A stretch of DNA of 43,599 nt from Tenacibaculum sp. (GTDB taxonomy: Bacteria > Bacteroidota > Bacteroidia > Flavobacteriales > Flavobacteriaceae). Of the stretch, positions 17,550 to 26,907 are shown piece after piece (position 1 is the first letter of the stretch; every line of letters begins with the position of its first letter). Both the position numbers and the translations under genes were made by a program. The notes below the pieces were generated by a model, which was not told the DNA's origin, did no database searches, and worked only from the letters and a program-made list of their open reading frames with translations. The stretch is from contig JAGYHQ010000010.1 of assembly GCA_018456245.1 (NCBI GenBank), forward strand, positions 1 to 43,599, written 5' to 3'.

Positions 17550-19613
17550 CTATTCAGGATATTCAATACGTAAATGATAAATATTCATTAATTTACTTTT
17601 TATTACTTTCTTAATTTTTTCTATTTCTCTAAAAGTAATATTTGAGTTTATAAATTGATTTTCAGAACTTTGTTTTTCTATTATTTTATCAATTAACTCA
17701 TCTATTGATTGTGCTGTAGGATTTTTTAAACTTTTTGAAGCTGCCTCCGTAGCATCACACATCATAAGAATAGCTGTTTCTTTAGAGTAAGGAATAGGAC
17801 CTTTATATTTAAACTTATTAATATCAACCTCACCATCAAAAGAATTATCCATTTCATTTTTGTAAAAATAATATACCAAACTTGTTCCGTGATGAGTTCT
17901 AATAAAATCAATTATTCTATCTGGTAAATTATGTTTTTTTGCTAATTCTACGCCCTTTATAACGTGGTCTATAATAATTTTGGCACTATCTTTAGGAGAT
18001 AAATCATTATGAGGATTTACCCCAGTTGACTGATTTTCTATAAAATACTGAGGGTTTATCATTTTTCCTATATCATGATATAACGCTCCCGTTCTAACCA
18101 GCATAGCGTTTGCCCCTATTTCATTAGCAGCTGATTCTGCTAAATTTGCAACTTGCATTGAATGCTGAAACGTACCAGGTGCTTTTTCATTTAGTTCTCT
18201 TAACAATTTAGAATTTGTACTTGAAAGCTCTAGTAAAGTAATATCAGATACTAATCCAAAAACTTTTTCATAAAAATAAATAAAAAATACAGCAAGGAAA
18301 GATAATAACCCATTTACAGCAAACATTCCAAAATAATTCCAATTTACACCATTAATATTTCCTTCTTTTATAATTGAAAAAGCTAAATATGTAAGTATAT
18401 ACACCAAAGTAAGCCTACCTATTGATATAAATAAATTACCTCTTTTATATAACTCAGAAATTGTTAAAACAGTTACAATTCCTCCAATAATGTATATATA
18501 TATAAATTCAAAACTTTCAGGGACAATAAACCCTAATAATAAAACGGTTAAAATGTGTGTAAAAAGCCCTAAACGAGCGTCAAAAAATGCTTTTAAAACT
18601 ATTGGTAATATCCCTAACGGAACAATATATAAGTAATTAGGTATATATTTTACAACCAAAGTTTGTACAAAAATCATTAAAAAAACATTAAATAATATAA
18701 ATGTTACTTTGTTATTATTATTAAAAATATCAATATGGTATTTCTTTAAAAATAATAATATCATTAATAACGCTAATGATACCAAAACCGAATAGCCAAA
18801 AACAATCCATTTATAATCTAAATTATTCAAAGTTTTTGCTTTATAAACACTTTTATATGAATTAAGTATGTTATAACTTTTATCATCAACAACACTTCCT
18901 TTTAAAATAATAAGTTCCTCTTTTGATATTTTTCCTTTTGTATATGAAATATTATTTAATAACTCATTTAACTCTTTTTGAGTAAAATTAAAATCAAAAG
19001 AAACATTAGGCTTTAATATATCTAACAGATTATTTATAATAACTGATTTTACCTCATAATCAGGAAATATTTTAAAATTATCAGTAATAAAAGGTAAAAT
19101 TTCATTTGATTTAAATAGTTCTGATACAGGAACACTACTTACATAATTACCATTTCGTAATTCAATTATTGATTTTGTATTTGAAACCTTTTTATAGCCT
19201 AAATCATCAATAAAACCAACTTTGTAAACCTTATCAATAATTTTTTTTCCTATAAAAAATGCAGAATTTATTTTTTTTGTATATAAACTATCATAAACTT
19301 CTAATGAATTTATTTTTTCTGCTAATTTTTTTAAAACTTCTTCTTTTACTTCTGTATTTACAATAAAATACTGATTTGCATTATCCTTAATCTGTTTTTT
19401 TTCTAATGCAATTTCTTCTTTTGTTTTTTGAATAGAAAAATCAAAAGGAGCATATAAATTATTGTATTGCCAAGGCTTACCTTGTTTAAATTCATATTTA
19501 AACTGCCCTCCTTTGGGTAATAAATACACAATTGCTACAACTGTAACTAGAAATAATAATATTTTATATACAGTAGCGTTGTTTTTATATAATTTGTTAA
19601 TAAACTCGTTCAT
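17550..19613 (-). CDS. 7TM-HD family (PgpH-like) phosphodiesterase
   Basis: The 687-residue membrane protein has the 7TMR-HD layout. One N-terminal TM (about 18-32) is followed by a large extracytoplasmic domain containing DNANQYF and ILKGSVVDD. Seven hydrophobic segments follow, then a cytoplasmic HD domain with ALYHDIGKM (His513-Asp514), preceded by APGTFQHSMQVANLAE and followed by TRHHGTSLVYYFY-like residues. The related Listeria protein PgpH hydrolyses c-di-AMP, so c-di-AMP breakdown is the best guess here. The metal-binding HD pair is intact. It is divergent from the NlpC/P60 gene; no cyclase gene is in the window. Confidence 0.88.
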   Translation of the reverse strand: MNEFINKLYKNNATVYKILLFLVTVVAIVYLLPKGGQFKYEFKQGKPWQYNNLYAPFDFSIQKTKEEIALEKKQIKDNANQYFIVNTEVKEEVLKKLAEKINSLEVYDSLYTKKINSAFFIGKKIIDKVYKVGFIDDLGYKKVSNTKSIIELRNGNYVSSVPVSELFKSNEILPFITDNFKIFPDYEVKSVIINNLLDILKPNVSFDFNFTQKELNELLNNISYTKGKISKEELIILKGSVVDDKSYNILNSYKSVYKAKTLNNLDYKWIVFGYSVLVSLALLMILLFLKKYHIDIFNNNNKVTFILFNVFLMIFVQTLVVKYIPNYLYIVPLGILPIVLKAFFDARLGLFTHILTVLLLGFIVPESFEFIYIYIIGGIVTVLTISELYKRGNLFISIGRLTLVYILTYLAFSIIKEGNINGVNWNYFGMFAVNGLLSFLAVFFIYFYEKVFGLVSDITLLELSSTNSKLLRELNEKAPGTFQHSMQVANLAESAANEIGANAMLVRTGALYHDIGKMINPQYFIENQSTGVNPHNDLSPKDSAKIIIDHVIKGVELAKKHNLPDRIIDFIRTHHGTSLVYYFYKNEMDNSFDGEVDINKFKYKGPIPYSKETAILMMCDATEAASKSLKNPTAQSIDELIDKIIEKQSSENQFINSNITFREIEKIKKVIKSKLMNIYHLRIEYPE

Positions 19614-19665
19614 TACTTTTGCTTTAAAGTGTAAATATAATATTTTAGATTTATTTAAATTTAAT

Positions 19666-19673
19666 TACCTTCG
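19666..19673 (+). promoter_or_regulatory. -7-like box (TACCTTCG) for the NlpC/P60 gene
   Basis: One mismatch to TAnnTTTG, 23 nt before the ATG at 19697, in the 83-bp divergent gap. Confidence 0.4.
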
Positions 19674-19696
19674 CAATAAGCTATAAATATAAGAAT

Positions 19697-20473
19697 ATGT
19701 TCGGAATTTGTAATTTAAGTATTGTGCCTTTACGTAAAGAACCTTTTAATACTTCAGAAATGATAAATCAATTAGTTTTTGGTGAACATTTTGAAGTGTT
19801 AGAAAGAGATAAAGAATGGAGTAAAATCCGCTTATCATTTGATAATTACGAAGGATTTATTGACAATAAACAATATGAAATTATATCAGAAAGTATTTAT
19901 AAACAACTATTTTCAGAAGAGAATAAATATGTAGGTAATTTAATTGATTTTATTATAAATAAAGAGAATAATACTTTAACAACTGTTCCGTTAGGGGCTT
20001 ATTTACCTTTTTATAAAGAAAATTCATTTAATATAAATGATACAAAATTTAATTATGAAGGAAATGTTTTTTTAGGTAAATTATCAAAATCATCAATTAT
20101 AGAAATAGCTTATTTATTTTTAAATGTTCCTTATTTGTTAGGAGGAAAAACTCCTTTCGGCACAGATTGTTCAGGGTTTACACAAACCGTTTTTAGGTTA
20201 TGTGGTTATAATTTATTTAGAGATGTACAAGAACAAGCTACACAAGGCGAGGCACTTAGTTTTATTGAAGAAAGCGAAGCCGGTGATTTAGCTTTTTTTG
20301 ATGATGAAGAAGGAAATATTATACACGTAGGAATTGTTATGAACGATTGCAACATCATCCATTCTTACGGAAAAGTACGAATTGATAAATTAGACCATAG
20401 TGGAATATATAACATTGATGAAAAAAAATACACTCACAAACTTAGAGTTATAAAAAGATATATAGCCCACTAA
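19697..20473 (+). CDS. NlpC/P60 (C40) cell-wall peptidase with SH3 domain
   Basis: The product (258 residues) combines an N-terminal bacterial SH3-like domain (about 1-65, with VPLRKEP and EWSKIRL) with a C-terminal NlpC/P60 domain. The triad is visible: Cys158 in GTDCSGF, His210 in IHVGIVM and His222 in IIHSYGK. Such enzymes (YkfC and dipeptidyl-peptidase VI relatives) cut gamma-D-glutamyl-diamino-acid links in murein peptides. No signal peptide is visible, so it may act in the cytoplasm on recycled muropeptides. It converges on glyA with a 13-nt gap and no terminator between. Confidence 0.9.
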   Translation: MFGICNLSIVPLRKEPFNTSEMINQLVFGEHFEVLERDKEWSKIRLSFDNYEGFIDNKQYEIISESIYKQLFSEENKYVGNLIDFIINKENNTLTTVPLGAYLPFYKENSFNINDTKFNYEGNVFLGKLSKSSIIEIAYLFLNVPYLLGGKTPFGTDCSGFTQTVFRLCGYNLFRDVQEQATQGEALSFIEESEAGDLAFFDDEEGNIIHVGIVMNDCNIIHSYGKVRIDKLDHSGIYNIDEKKYTHKLRVIKRYIAH

Positions 20474-20486
20474 AGTCCTAAATATT

Positions 20487-21761
20487 TTACATCACAAATA
20501 ACCTACGGTTATGCATTAAATCATAAACCTTATCTCCTATTTGCTCTAAAACTTCATCGTTTGATGCATTGGTAATTGCTTCATCAATTAAATCTACAAT
20601 AATTTTCATATCTTCTTCAACTAAACCACGAGTTGTAATTGCAGGTGTACCTACACGAATACCTGAGGTTACAAACGGAGATTCGGTATCAAAAGGAACC
20701 ATATTCTTATTTACTGTAATTTCTGCTTTTCCTAAGGCTATTTCAGCGTCTTTTCCTGTAATTCCTTTGTTTCTTAAATCAATTAACATCATATGGTTAT
20801 CTGTTCCGCCAGATATAACATCATAACCTTTAGCTACAAATGCCGATGCCATTGTTTTTGCATTTTCACGAACTTGTATAGCGTATTCTAAAAATTCATC
20901 AGTTAATGCTTCTCCAAAAGCTACTGCTTTACCAGCAATAACGTGTTCTAGAGGTCCTCCTTGATTTCCTGGAAATACAGCTGAATTTAATAATGAAGAC
21001 ATCATTCTTGGCTTACCAGATTTTAGTTTTAACCCAAACGGATTTTCAAAATCTTTACCCATCATAATCATTCCACCACGAGGTCCTCGTAAAGTTTTAT
21101 GAGTAGTTGTAGTAACTATATGGCAATGAGGTAGTGGGTCAGACAAAATACCTTTTGCTATTAAACCTGCAGGATGCGAAATATCTGCCATTAAAATTGC
21201 ACTAACACTATCTGCAATTTCACGAAAACGTTTAAAATCAATTTCACGAGAATAGGCTGATGCCCCTGCAATAATCAATTTTGGTTTATGTTCTTTTGCT
21301 TGCTTTTCTAAATGGTCATAATCTATATAACCAGTTTCCTTTTTTACTCCGTAAAAAACAGGATTGTATAATTTACCCGAAAAATTTACAGGTGAACCGT
21401 GAGTTAAATGCCCTCCGTGTGATAAATCAAAACCTAAAATAGTATCCCCAGGTTTTAAACAAGCCGAATAAACAGCTGTGTTTGCTTGGCTTCCAGAATG
21501 TGGTTGAACATTTACGTATTCAGCACCAAAAAGCTCTTTAGCCCTATCAATAGCAATTTGCTCCACTATATCTACAACTTCACACCCTCCATAATATCGT
21601 TTTCCTGGGTATCCTTCGGCATATTTGTTAGTTAATACAGAGCCTTGAGCTTTCATAACTTGCTCACTCACAAAGTTTTCAGATGCAATTAATTCTAAAC
21701 CGTTTAATTGGCGTTCTTTTTCTTCGTTTATTAAATCAAAGATTTGATGATCTTTTATCAT
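20487..21761 (-). CDS. glyA: Serine hydroxymethyltransferase
   Basis: GlyA interconverts serine and glycine with tetrahydrofolate, supplying one-carbon units. The 424-residue protein has the fold-type I PLP lysine (about 222) in [14 protein letters not shown]. It also has the N-terminal [12 protein letters not shown], the folate-region motif [11 protein letters not shown] and the C-terminal [15 protein letters not shown]. Length is typical. pcm lies 43 nt upstream on the same strand, so co-transcription is likely. Confidence 0.97.
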   Translation of the reverse strand: MIKDHQIFDLINEEKERQLNGLELIASENFVSEQVMKAQGSVLTNKYAEGYPGKRYYGGCEVVDIVEQIAIDRAKELFGAEYVNVQPHSGSQANTAVYSACLKPGDTILGFDLSHGGHLTHGSPVNFSGKLYNPVFYGVKKETGYIDYDHLEKQAKEHKPKLIIAGASAYSREIDFKRFREIADSVSAILMADISHPAGLIAKGILSDPLPHCHIVTTTTHKTLRGPRGGMIMMGKDFENPFGLKLKSGKPRMMSSLLNSAVFPGNQGGPLEHVIAGKAVAFGEALTDEFLEYAIQVRENAKTMASAFVAKGYDVISGGTDNHMMLIDLRNKGITGKDAEIALGKAEITVNKNMVPFDTESPFVTSGIRVGTPAITTRGLVEEDMKIIVDLIDEAITNASNDEVLEQIGDKVYDLMHNRRLFVM

Positions 21762-21804
21762 TATATTAAAATATTTAAGGTTAGTTTTTACAATACGAAT
21801 ATAG

Positions 21805-22446
21805 TTAGTTTTTTTCTTCTAACATAGGTACAAATTTAAAATCTCCTAATTCGTGTTTTTCAAATTCTTTTAATGATTTACGTATAAACAAAGTCATTAT
21901 TTGAGTTTCTTCTCCCACAGGAATTAACAACCTACCTCCTACTTTTAATTGAGCTAATAAAGGCTTTGGAACAAAAGGTGCCCCTGCGGTAACAATTATT
22001 TTATCAAATGGGGCTTCTTCTGGTAAACCTTTGTAACCGTCTCCAAAAATAAATCGTTTTGGTTTATAACCTATTTTTGGTAAGAAGAGTGACGTTTTTT
22101 TAAATAATTTATGCTGTCTTTCAATAGTATAAACTTCGGCTTTTAATTCTAACAATACAGCTGTTTGATACCCAGAGCCTGTTCCTATTTCTAAAACCTT
22201 ATCTTTTGGCTGTAATTCTAACATTTCTGATTGAAATGCAACTGTATAAGGATGAGAAATGGTTTGATTTGCAGCAATAGGAAATGCTTTGTCTTGATAA
22301 GCATACTGTTCAAAACCACTATCAATAAATAAATGTCTTGGAATTTTACGAATAGCATTTAATACCTTTTCATCCGTAATTCCTTTAGCTTGCAACACGT
22401 TAGCTAATATATTTCGTAACCCTTTATGTTTATTAGTATCCTTCAT
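21805..22446 (-). CDS. pcm: Protein-L-isoaspartate O-methyltransferase
   Basis: The 213-residue enzyme repairs isoaspartyl damage in proteins by SAM-dependent methylation. The N-terminus contains PRHLFID and the substrate-binding segment [21 protein letters not shown]-binding motif I is [25 protein letters not shown] lies near the end. It precedes glyA and diverges from the oxidoreductase gene at 22567; a near-match -7 box TACTTTTA is visible before it. Confidence 0.94.
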   Translation of the reverse strand: MKDTNKHKGLRNILANVLQAKGITDEKVLNAIRKIPRHLFIDSGFEQYAYQDKAFPIAANQTISHPYTVAFQSEMLELQPKDKVLEIGTGSGYQTAVLLELKAEVYTIERQHKLFKKTSLFLPKIGYKPKRFIFGDGYKGLPEEAPFDKIIVTAGAPFVPKPLLAQLKVGGRLLIPVGEETQIMTLFIRKSLKEFEKHELGDFKFVPMLEEKN

Positions 22447-22487
22447 TTTTACGGGGCTAAAAGTAATAATAAATATAGATAAAACCG

Positions 22488-22495
22488 TATATTTG
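22488..22495 (+). promoter_or_regulatory. -7 box (TATATTTG) upstream of the oxidoreductase gene
   Basis: A full TAnnTTTG match, 71 nt before the ATG at 22567, giving a leader of about 65 nt. That leader could encode an 18-codon peptide (22500-22556), which I do not call. Confidence 0.5.
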
Positions 22496-22566
22496 CCTAT
22501 GTTGATTTTTTATTTTTTCAACAATTTAAGAAATCATAAAATTTTAAACTACTAATTACAATTAAT

Positions 22567-23526
22567 ATGCTAAAAGTTGGAGTTTTAGGTGCAGGACACT
22601 TAGGAAAAATTCATTTAAAATTATTACAACAATCTGAAAAATATGAATTAATAGGATTTTATGACCCTATTTTTGAATATGCACAAAAAGTATCAAATGA
22701 ATTTGGGTATAAATCATTCAATTCTATTGAAGAATTAATTAAATCGGTTGATGTTATTGATATTGTAACACCTACTTTACATCATTTTAATTGTGCTAAA
22801 CAAGCCATTGAAAACGGTAAACATATTTTTATTGAAAAACCTATAACTACTACAATGGAAGAGGCTCTTTCTATTATGGAATTAGCTAAAAAACATAATG
22901 TTATGGGGCAAGTTGGGCATGTTGAAAGATTTAACCCTGCATTTACCGCAACAAGAGAGTTTATTAATAACCCAATGTTTATTGAAACTCATAGGTTGGC
23001 AGAATTTAACCCAAGAGGAACTGATGTACCTGTGGTGTTAGATTTAATGATACATGATATTGATATTATACTATCAGTAGTAAAATCAAAAGTTAAGGAA
23101 GTATACGCTAACGGAGTTAGTATTATTTCTGAAACTCCTGATATTGCAAATGCACGAATTGAATTTGAAAATGGTTGTATAGCAAATTTAACATCAAGTA
23201 GAATTTCAATGAAAAATATGCGTAAAACACGTTTTTTTCAAAAGGACAGTTATATTTCTGTTGATTTTTTAGAAAAGAAATCAGAAATTGTAAGAATGAA
23301 AAATGCTCCTGAACAACCTGATGAATTTGCTATGATTTTGCAAAATGCAGAAGGGGTTAAAAAGCAAATTTATTTTGAAAATCCTAAAATTGAACCTAAT
23401 AATGCAATTTTAGATGAATTAAATTCATTTGCAAATTCTATTGAAAATAACACTACCCCTATTGTATCACTACAACAAGGAACAGAAGCGTTAAGGGTAG
23501 CACAAATGATTATTGATTCGTTTTAA
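22567..23526 (+). CDS. Gfo/Idh/MocA family NAD(P)-dependent oxidoreductase
   Basis: The 319-residue product has an N-terminal Rossmann fold with the dinucleotide motif GVLGAGHLGKIH and the family signature EKPITTT around residue 97. The C-terminal alpha/beta domain carries DLMIHDIDIIL, which holds the usual catalytic-site His. Members act on sugars or related compounds, including UDP-sugars in envelope glycan synthesis. Substrate is unknown here. It is followed 28 nt later by a secreted S9 peptidase on the same strand. Confidence 0.88.
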   Translation: MLKVGVLGAGHLGKIHLKLLQQSEKYELIGFYDPIFEYAQKVSNEFGYKSFNSIEELIKSVDVIDIVTPTLHHFNCAKQAIENGKHIFIEKPITTTMEEALSIMELAKKHNVMGQVGHVERFNPAFTATREFINNPMFIETHRLAEFNPRGTDVPVVLDLMIHDIDIILSVVKSKVKEVYANGVSIISETPDIANARIEFENGCIANLTSSRISMKNMRKTRFFQKDSYISVDFLEKKSEIVRMKNAPEQPDEFAMILQNAEGVKKQIYFENPKIEPNNAILDELNSFANSIENNTTPIVSLQQGTEALRVAQMIIDSF

Positions 23527-23554
23527 AAGTATATAAAATTTAATATAAAATACA

Positions 23555-25438
23555 ATGAGAAAAAAGATAAGTTTAATTTTATGTTTGTTTACAATGACAA
23601 TCGTAGCACAAAAAGTAATGACACCTGAGAAGTTAATTCAACTTAAAAAAGTAGGTGCAAAAGGAATTTCAAAAAACGGTAAATATGTAATTTACCAAAC
23701 TTCACAATACAATATTGCTGAAAATAAAACTAAAAAGAAAACTTATAAAATTTCTATTGATGGAGGAAGTCCTATAGAAATTAAAAAAGCTAAAAAATAT
23801 ATTGATAATCCGAAGAAAAAAAACGGATTAAAATTATTTTCAAAACCTGTAAAAATTGAAAATATTAAAGGAACTGATATTCATTCAGATGTTCCAAAAT
23901 CAAACGTACATATATATAATGAACTAAATTATCGCCATTGGGATACTTGGAATGACGGAACTTTTAATCACGTTTTTTATGCCCCTACTAAAGATAAAAA
24001 ACAAGCTATTGATATAATGAAAAATGAGCCTTTTGATACACCTGTAAAACCATTTGGAGGGGCAAGTGACTATATTTGGAACAATGACGGAACAAAAATT
24101 TTATACGTTTCTAAAAAATTAAAAGGAACAAAATATGCTTTAAGTACAAATACTGATATTTATGAATATGACCTTAAAACTAAGAAAACCATAAATTTAA
24201 CTCTTAATAATAAAGGTTATGATACTCATCCTACTTTTTCTAAACAAGGAGAATTAGCTTGGTTACAAATGAAAAGAGATGGTTATGAGTCAGATAAAAA
24301 TGATATTATAATAAGTAGAAATGGAAAGCATATTAACTTAACAAAAAATTGGGATGGAACAGTAAATAGTTTTGCTTGGAGTAAAGACGGGAAAGAAATT
24401 TATTTTGTTGCCCCAATTGGAGGAACAGTTCAGTTATTTGTTATTAAAGCTACTGAAAATGAGCAACCAAAACAAATTACAAATGGTCAGTTTGATATAA
24501 GAGGTATTGTTGGACAAGTAAATAATAAAATAGTAGTTAGCCGTTGTGATATGAACCACGCAACTGAGTTGTTTGTGGTTGATTTATCATCAGGTAAAAT
24601 GGCACAATTAACTCACGAAAATGATGATGTTTATAACTCGGTTACACTTGGGAAGGTAGAAAAAAGAATTGTAAAAACTACCGATGGTAAAGATATGGTT
24701 TGTTGGGTAACATATCCACCAAATTTTAATCCTAATAAAAAATATCCTACTTTACTTTACTGCCAAGGAGGACCACAAGGGGCATTATCTCAATTCTATT
24801 CATTCCGTTGGAACTTTCAATTAATGTCTGCCCATGGTTATATTGTAATTGCTCCTAATCGCCGTGGAATGCCAGGGTATGGTGTAGAATGGAATGAACA
24901 AATTAGTAAAGACTATGGAGGGCAAAATATGAAAGATTACTTATCTGCTATTGATGATATTTCAAAAGAACCTTATGTTGATACTGATAAATTAGGTTGT
25001 ATTGGGGCAAGTTATGGAGGGTATTCTGTACTTTATTTAGCAGGAAACCACAACAAAAGATTTAAAAGTTTTATAACTCACAACGGAATTTTTGATTGGA
25101 AAAGCATGTACGGAACCACCGAAGAAATGTTTTTTGTAAATTGGGATTTAGGTGGTGCTTACTGGGATAAAGACAATAAAGTTGCACAAAAGGCATATAA
25201 TGAGTTTAATCCTATAAATTACGTTAATAATTGGGATACTCCTATTTTAGTAATTCAAGGAGGTAGAGATTATAGAGTACCAATTGGGCAAGGTTTAGGA
25301 GCTTTTCAAGCAGCACAATTAAAAGGTATAAAAAGTAGATTACTTTTCTTCCCTAAAGAAAACCATTGGATTTTACAAGGGCAAAACAGTTTAGTTTGGC
25401 ACAGAGAATTTTATAAGTGGTTAAAAGAAACTTTATAA
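23555..25438 (+). CDS. Secreted S9 family peptidase (DPP4/acylaminoacyl-peptidase type)
   Basis: The product has 627 residues. A Sec signal (MRKKISLILCLFTMTIVAQK) is followed by a beta-propeller with WD-like repeats, then an alpha/beta-hydrolase domain. The triad is Ser486 in GASYGGYS, Asp572 in GGRDYRVP and His604 in ENHWILQG. The family releases dipeptides or acylated residues from peptide N-termini, probably in the periplasm. It differs in layout from the oligopeptidase B-type lipoprotein at 8541: the propeller is shorter and the nucleophile motif is the DPP4 type. A perfect terminator follows. Confidence 0.9.
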   Translation: MRKKISLILCLFTMTIVAQKVMTPEKLIQLKKVGAKGISKNGKYVIYQTSQYNIAENKTKKKTYKISIDGGSPIEIKKAKKYIDNPKKKNGLKLFSKPVKIENIKGTDIHSDVPKSNVHIYNELNYRHWDTWNDGTFNHVFYAPTKDKKQAIDIMKNEPFDTPVKPFGGASDYIWNNDGTKILYVSKKLKGTKYALSTNTDIYEYDLKTKKTINLTLNNKGYDTHPTFSKQGELAWLQMKRDGYESDKNDIIISRNGKHINLTKNWDGTVNSFAWSKDGKEIYFVAPIGGTVQLFVIKATENEQPKQITNGQFDIRGIVGQVNNKIVVSRCDMNHATELFVVDLSSGKMAQLTHENDDVYNSVTLGKVEKRIVKTTDGKDMVCWVTYPPNFNPNKKYPTLLYCQGGPQGALSQFYSFRWNFQLMSAHGYIVIAPNRRGMPGYGVEWNEQISKDYGGQNMKDYLSAIDDISKEPYVDTDKLGCIGASYGGYSVLYLAGNHNKRFKSFITHNGIFDWKSMYGTTEEMFFVNWDLGGAYWDKDNKVAQKAYNEFNPINYVNNWDTPILVIQGGRDYRVPIGQGLGAFQAAQLKGIKSRLLFFPKENHWILQGQNSLVWHREFYKWLKETL

Positions 25439-25458
25439 AACTATAAAACAAGCATATT

Positions 25459-25494
25459 AAAAAACCTCGTTAAATAATTTTAACGAGGTTTTTT
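25459..25494. terminator. Perfect 16-bp bidirectional terminator
   Basis: The arms at 25459-25474 and 25479-25494 are perfectly complementary around a 4-nt loop, with A and T runs at the outer ends. It separates the convergent S9 peptidase and E2 genes. Confidence 0.9.
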
Positions 25495-25509
25495 AAATTT
25501 TTAATTTAT

Positions 25510-26808
25510 TTAGAAATCTTGATTTACATCCCAAGCCTCTAAAATTTCTTTTAATGTTTTAATGAACATTCCTCCTAAAGCACCGTTTACAACACGATGG
25601 TCGTATGAATGAGAAACAATCATTTTATAGCGTATTCCTATAAAATCCCCTTGAGGGGTTTCAACAACCGATGGTTTTTTAACAATTGCCCCTAAAGCTA
25701 AAATTGCAACTTGTGGCTGATTTATAATAGGAGTTCCTGTAATACTTCCAAAGCTACCAACATTTGTTACCGTATACGTTCCTCCTTGAATTTCATCAGG
25801 TTTTAATTTATTTGCTCTTGCACGAGTAGCTAAATCATTTACTTGTTTAGTCATTCCCACTAAACTTAACTGATCTGCATTTTTAATAACAGGAACTATT
25901 AAATTTCCGTCAGGTAATGCAGCTGCCATTCCTAAATTTATATTTCCTTTTTTTATAATTTTATCTCCTGAAACAGAAATATTAATCATAGGGTGTTTCT
26001 TAATAGTTTGTGCAACTGCTTGCATAAATATTGGAGTAAAAGTAAGCTTTTGTCCTTCTCTTTGTTGATAAGCATTTTTAACTTTATTTCTCCAGTTTAC
26101 AATATTTGTTACATCAATTTCTATAAATGATTGAACGTGTGCAGAAATTTGCAACGAATCAGTCATATGTTTAGATATTAATTTACCCATTCTACTTATT
26201 TCTATAACTTCATCTTCTCCACTTACATTTGTAGGAATAACAGGCTCTTGTTTTAAATTAGTAACAGGTTTTTCTGTTCTTTTATTAGGTATTTCTCCTC
26301 TATTTGATACATAGGCTAAAATATCATCTTTGGTAATACGTCCGTCTTTTCCTGTACCATTAATATTTTCTGCTTCTTCTAAAGATATACCCTCTTTCTC
26401 AATTATACTTTTTACTAAAGGAGAATAGAATTTATCACTTAATGAAAAATCATCTTTTACAGATACTAATTTGTTTGTTAATTCTACTGTTTCTTTTATT
26501 TCTGCTACTTCCTTTGGTTCTATTTCTATTGATTTTTCTAAATCTAAATCAGTTTTAGAATTTTCCCCTTCTACTTCAATAATAGCTAAAACATCCCCAA
26601 CCTTTACAACGGCATCTTTTTGATATAAAATTTCAACAAGTGTACCATTAACTTCACTAGGAATTTCACTATCTACCTTATCAGTTGCTACTTCTACAAT
26701 AACATCATCAATTTCAATAGTGTCTCCAACATCTTTCAACCAAGAGGTTATGGTTGCTTCAGTTACACTTTCTCCCATTGCGGGTAATTTTAATTCAAAT
26801 TTTGCCAT
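25510..26808 (-). CDS. 2-oxoacid dehydrogenase E2 (dihydrolipoamide acyltransferase)
   Basis: The 432-residue protein is an E2 core enzyme. An N-terminal lipoyl domain carries the lipoate lysine in ATDKVDSE. A variable linker leads to an E3/E1-binding domain (SPLVKSIIEKEGISLEEAEN, GTGKDGRITKDDI) and the CAT-like acyltransferase domain. The catalytic motif, normally DHRxxDG, reads DHRVVNG here, with Asn for Asp. I start at the ATG at 26808, since the longer frame begins at a TTG. Likely role is branched-chain or pyruvate-type dehydrogenase, but E1 is not in the window. A -7 box is present. It is probably transcribed alone. Confidence 0.9.
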   Translation of the reverse strand: MAKFELKLPAMGESVTEATITSWLKDVGDTIEIDDVIVEVATDKVDSEIPSEVNGTLVEILYQKDAVVKVGDVLAIIEVEGENSKTDLDLEKSIEIEPKEVAEIKETVELTNKLVSVKDDFSLSDKFYSPLVKSIIEKEGISLEEAENINGTGKDGRITKDDILAYVSNRGEIPNKRTEKPVTNLKQEPVIPTNVSGEDEVIEISRMGKLISKHMTDSLQISAHVQSFIEIDVTNIVNWRNKVKNAYQQREGQKLTFTPIFMQAVAQTIKKHPMINISVSGDKIIKKGNINLGMAAALPDGNLIVPVIKNADQLSLVGMTKQVNDLATRARANKLKPDEIQGGTYTVTNVGSFGSITGTPIINQPQVAILALGAIVKKPSVVETPQGDFIGIRYKMIVSHSYDHRVVNGALGGMFIKTLKEILEAWDVNQDF

Positions 26809-26831
26809 AATAATCAACTATTTTAACTACG

Positions 26832-26839
26832 CAAAAATA
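26832..26839 (-). promoter_or_regulatory. -7 box (TATTTTTG) for the E2 gene
   Basis: A full minus-strand TAnnTTTG match 23 nt before the ATG at 26808. Confidence 0.45.
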
Positions 26840-26907
26840 CATAATTAGTATTATTTTTAAGTAATGTTGAAAATATTTAAATAATTTTTATTTATTCTTT
26901 TAAAGAA

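Noticed and set aside
22500-22556. 18-codon ORF in the leader of the Gfo/Idh gene, rich in Phe, Leu and Asn
   Set aside because: Too short and of low complexity for AT-rich DNA; no attenuator hairpin seen after it.
26226-26240. ACATTTGTA inside the E2 gene as an XRE site
   Set aside because: Partial match inside coding sequence.
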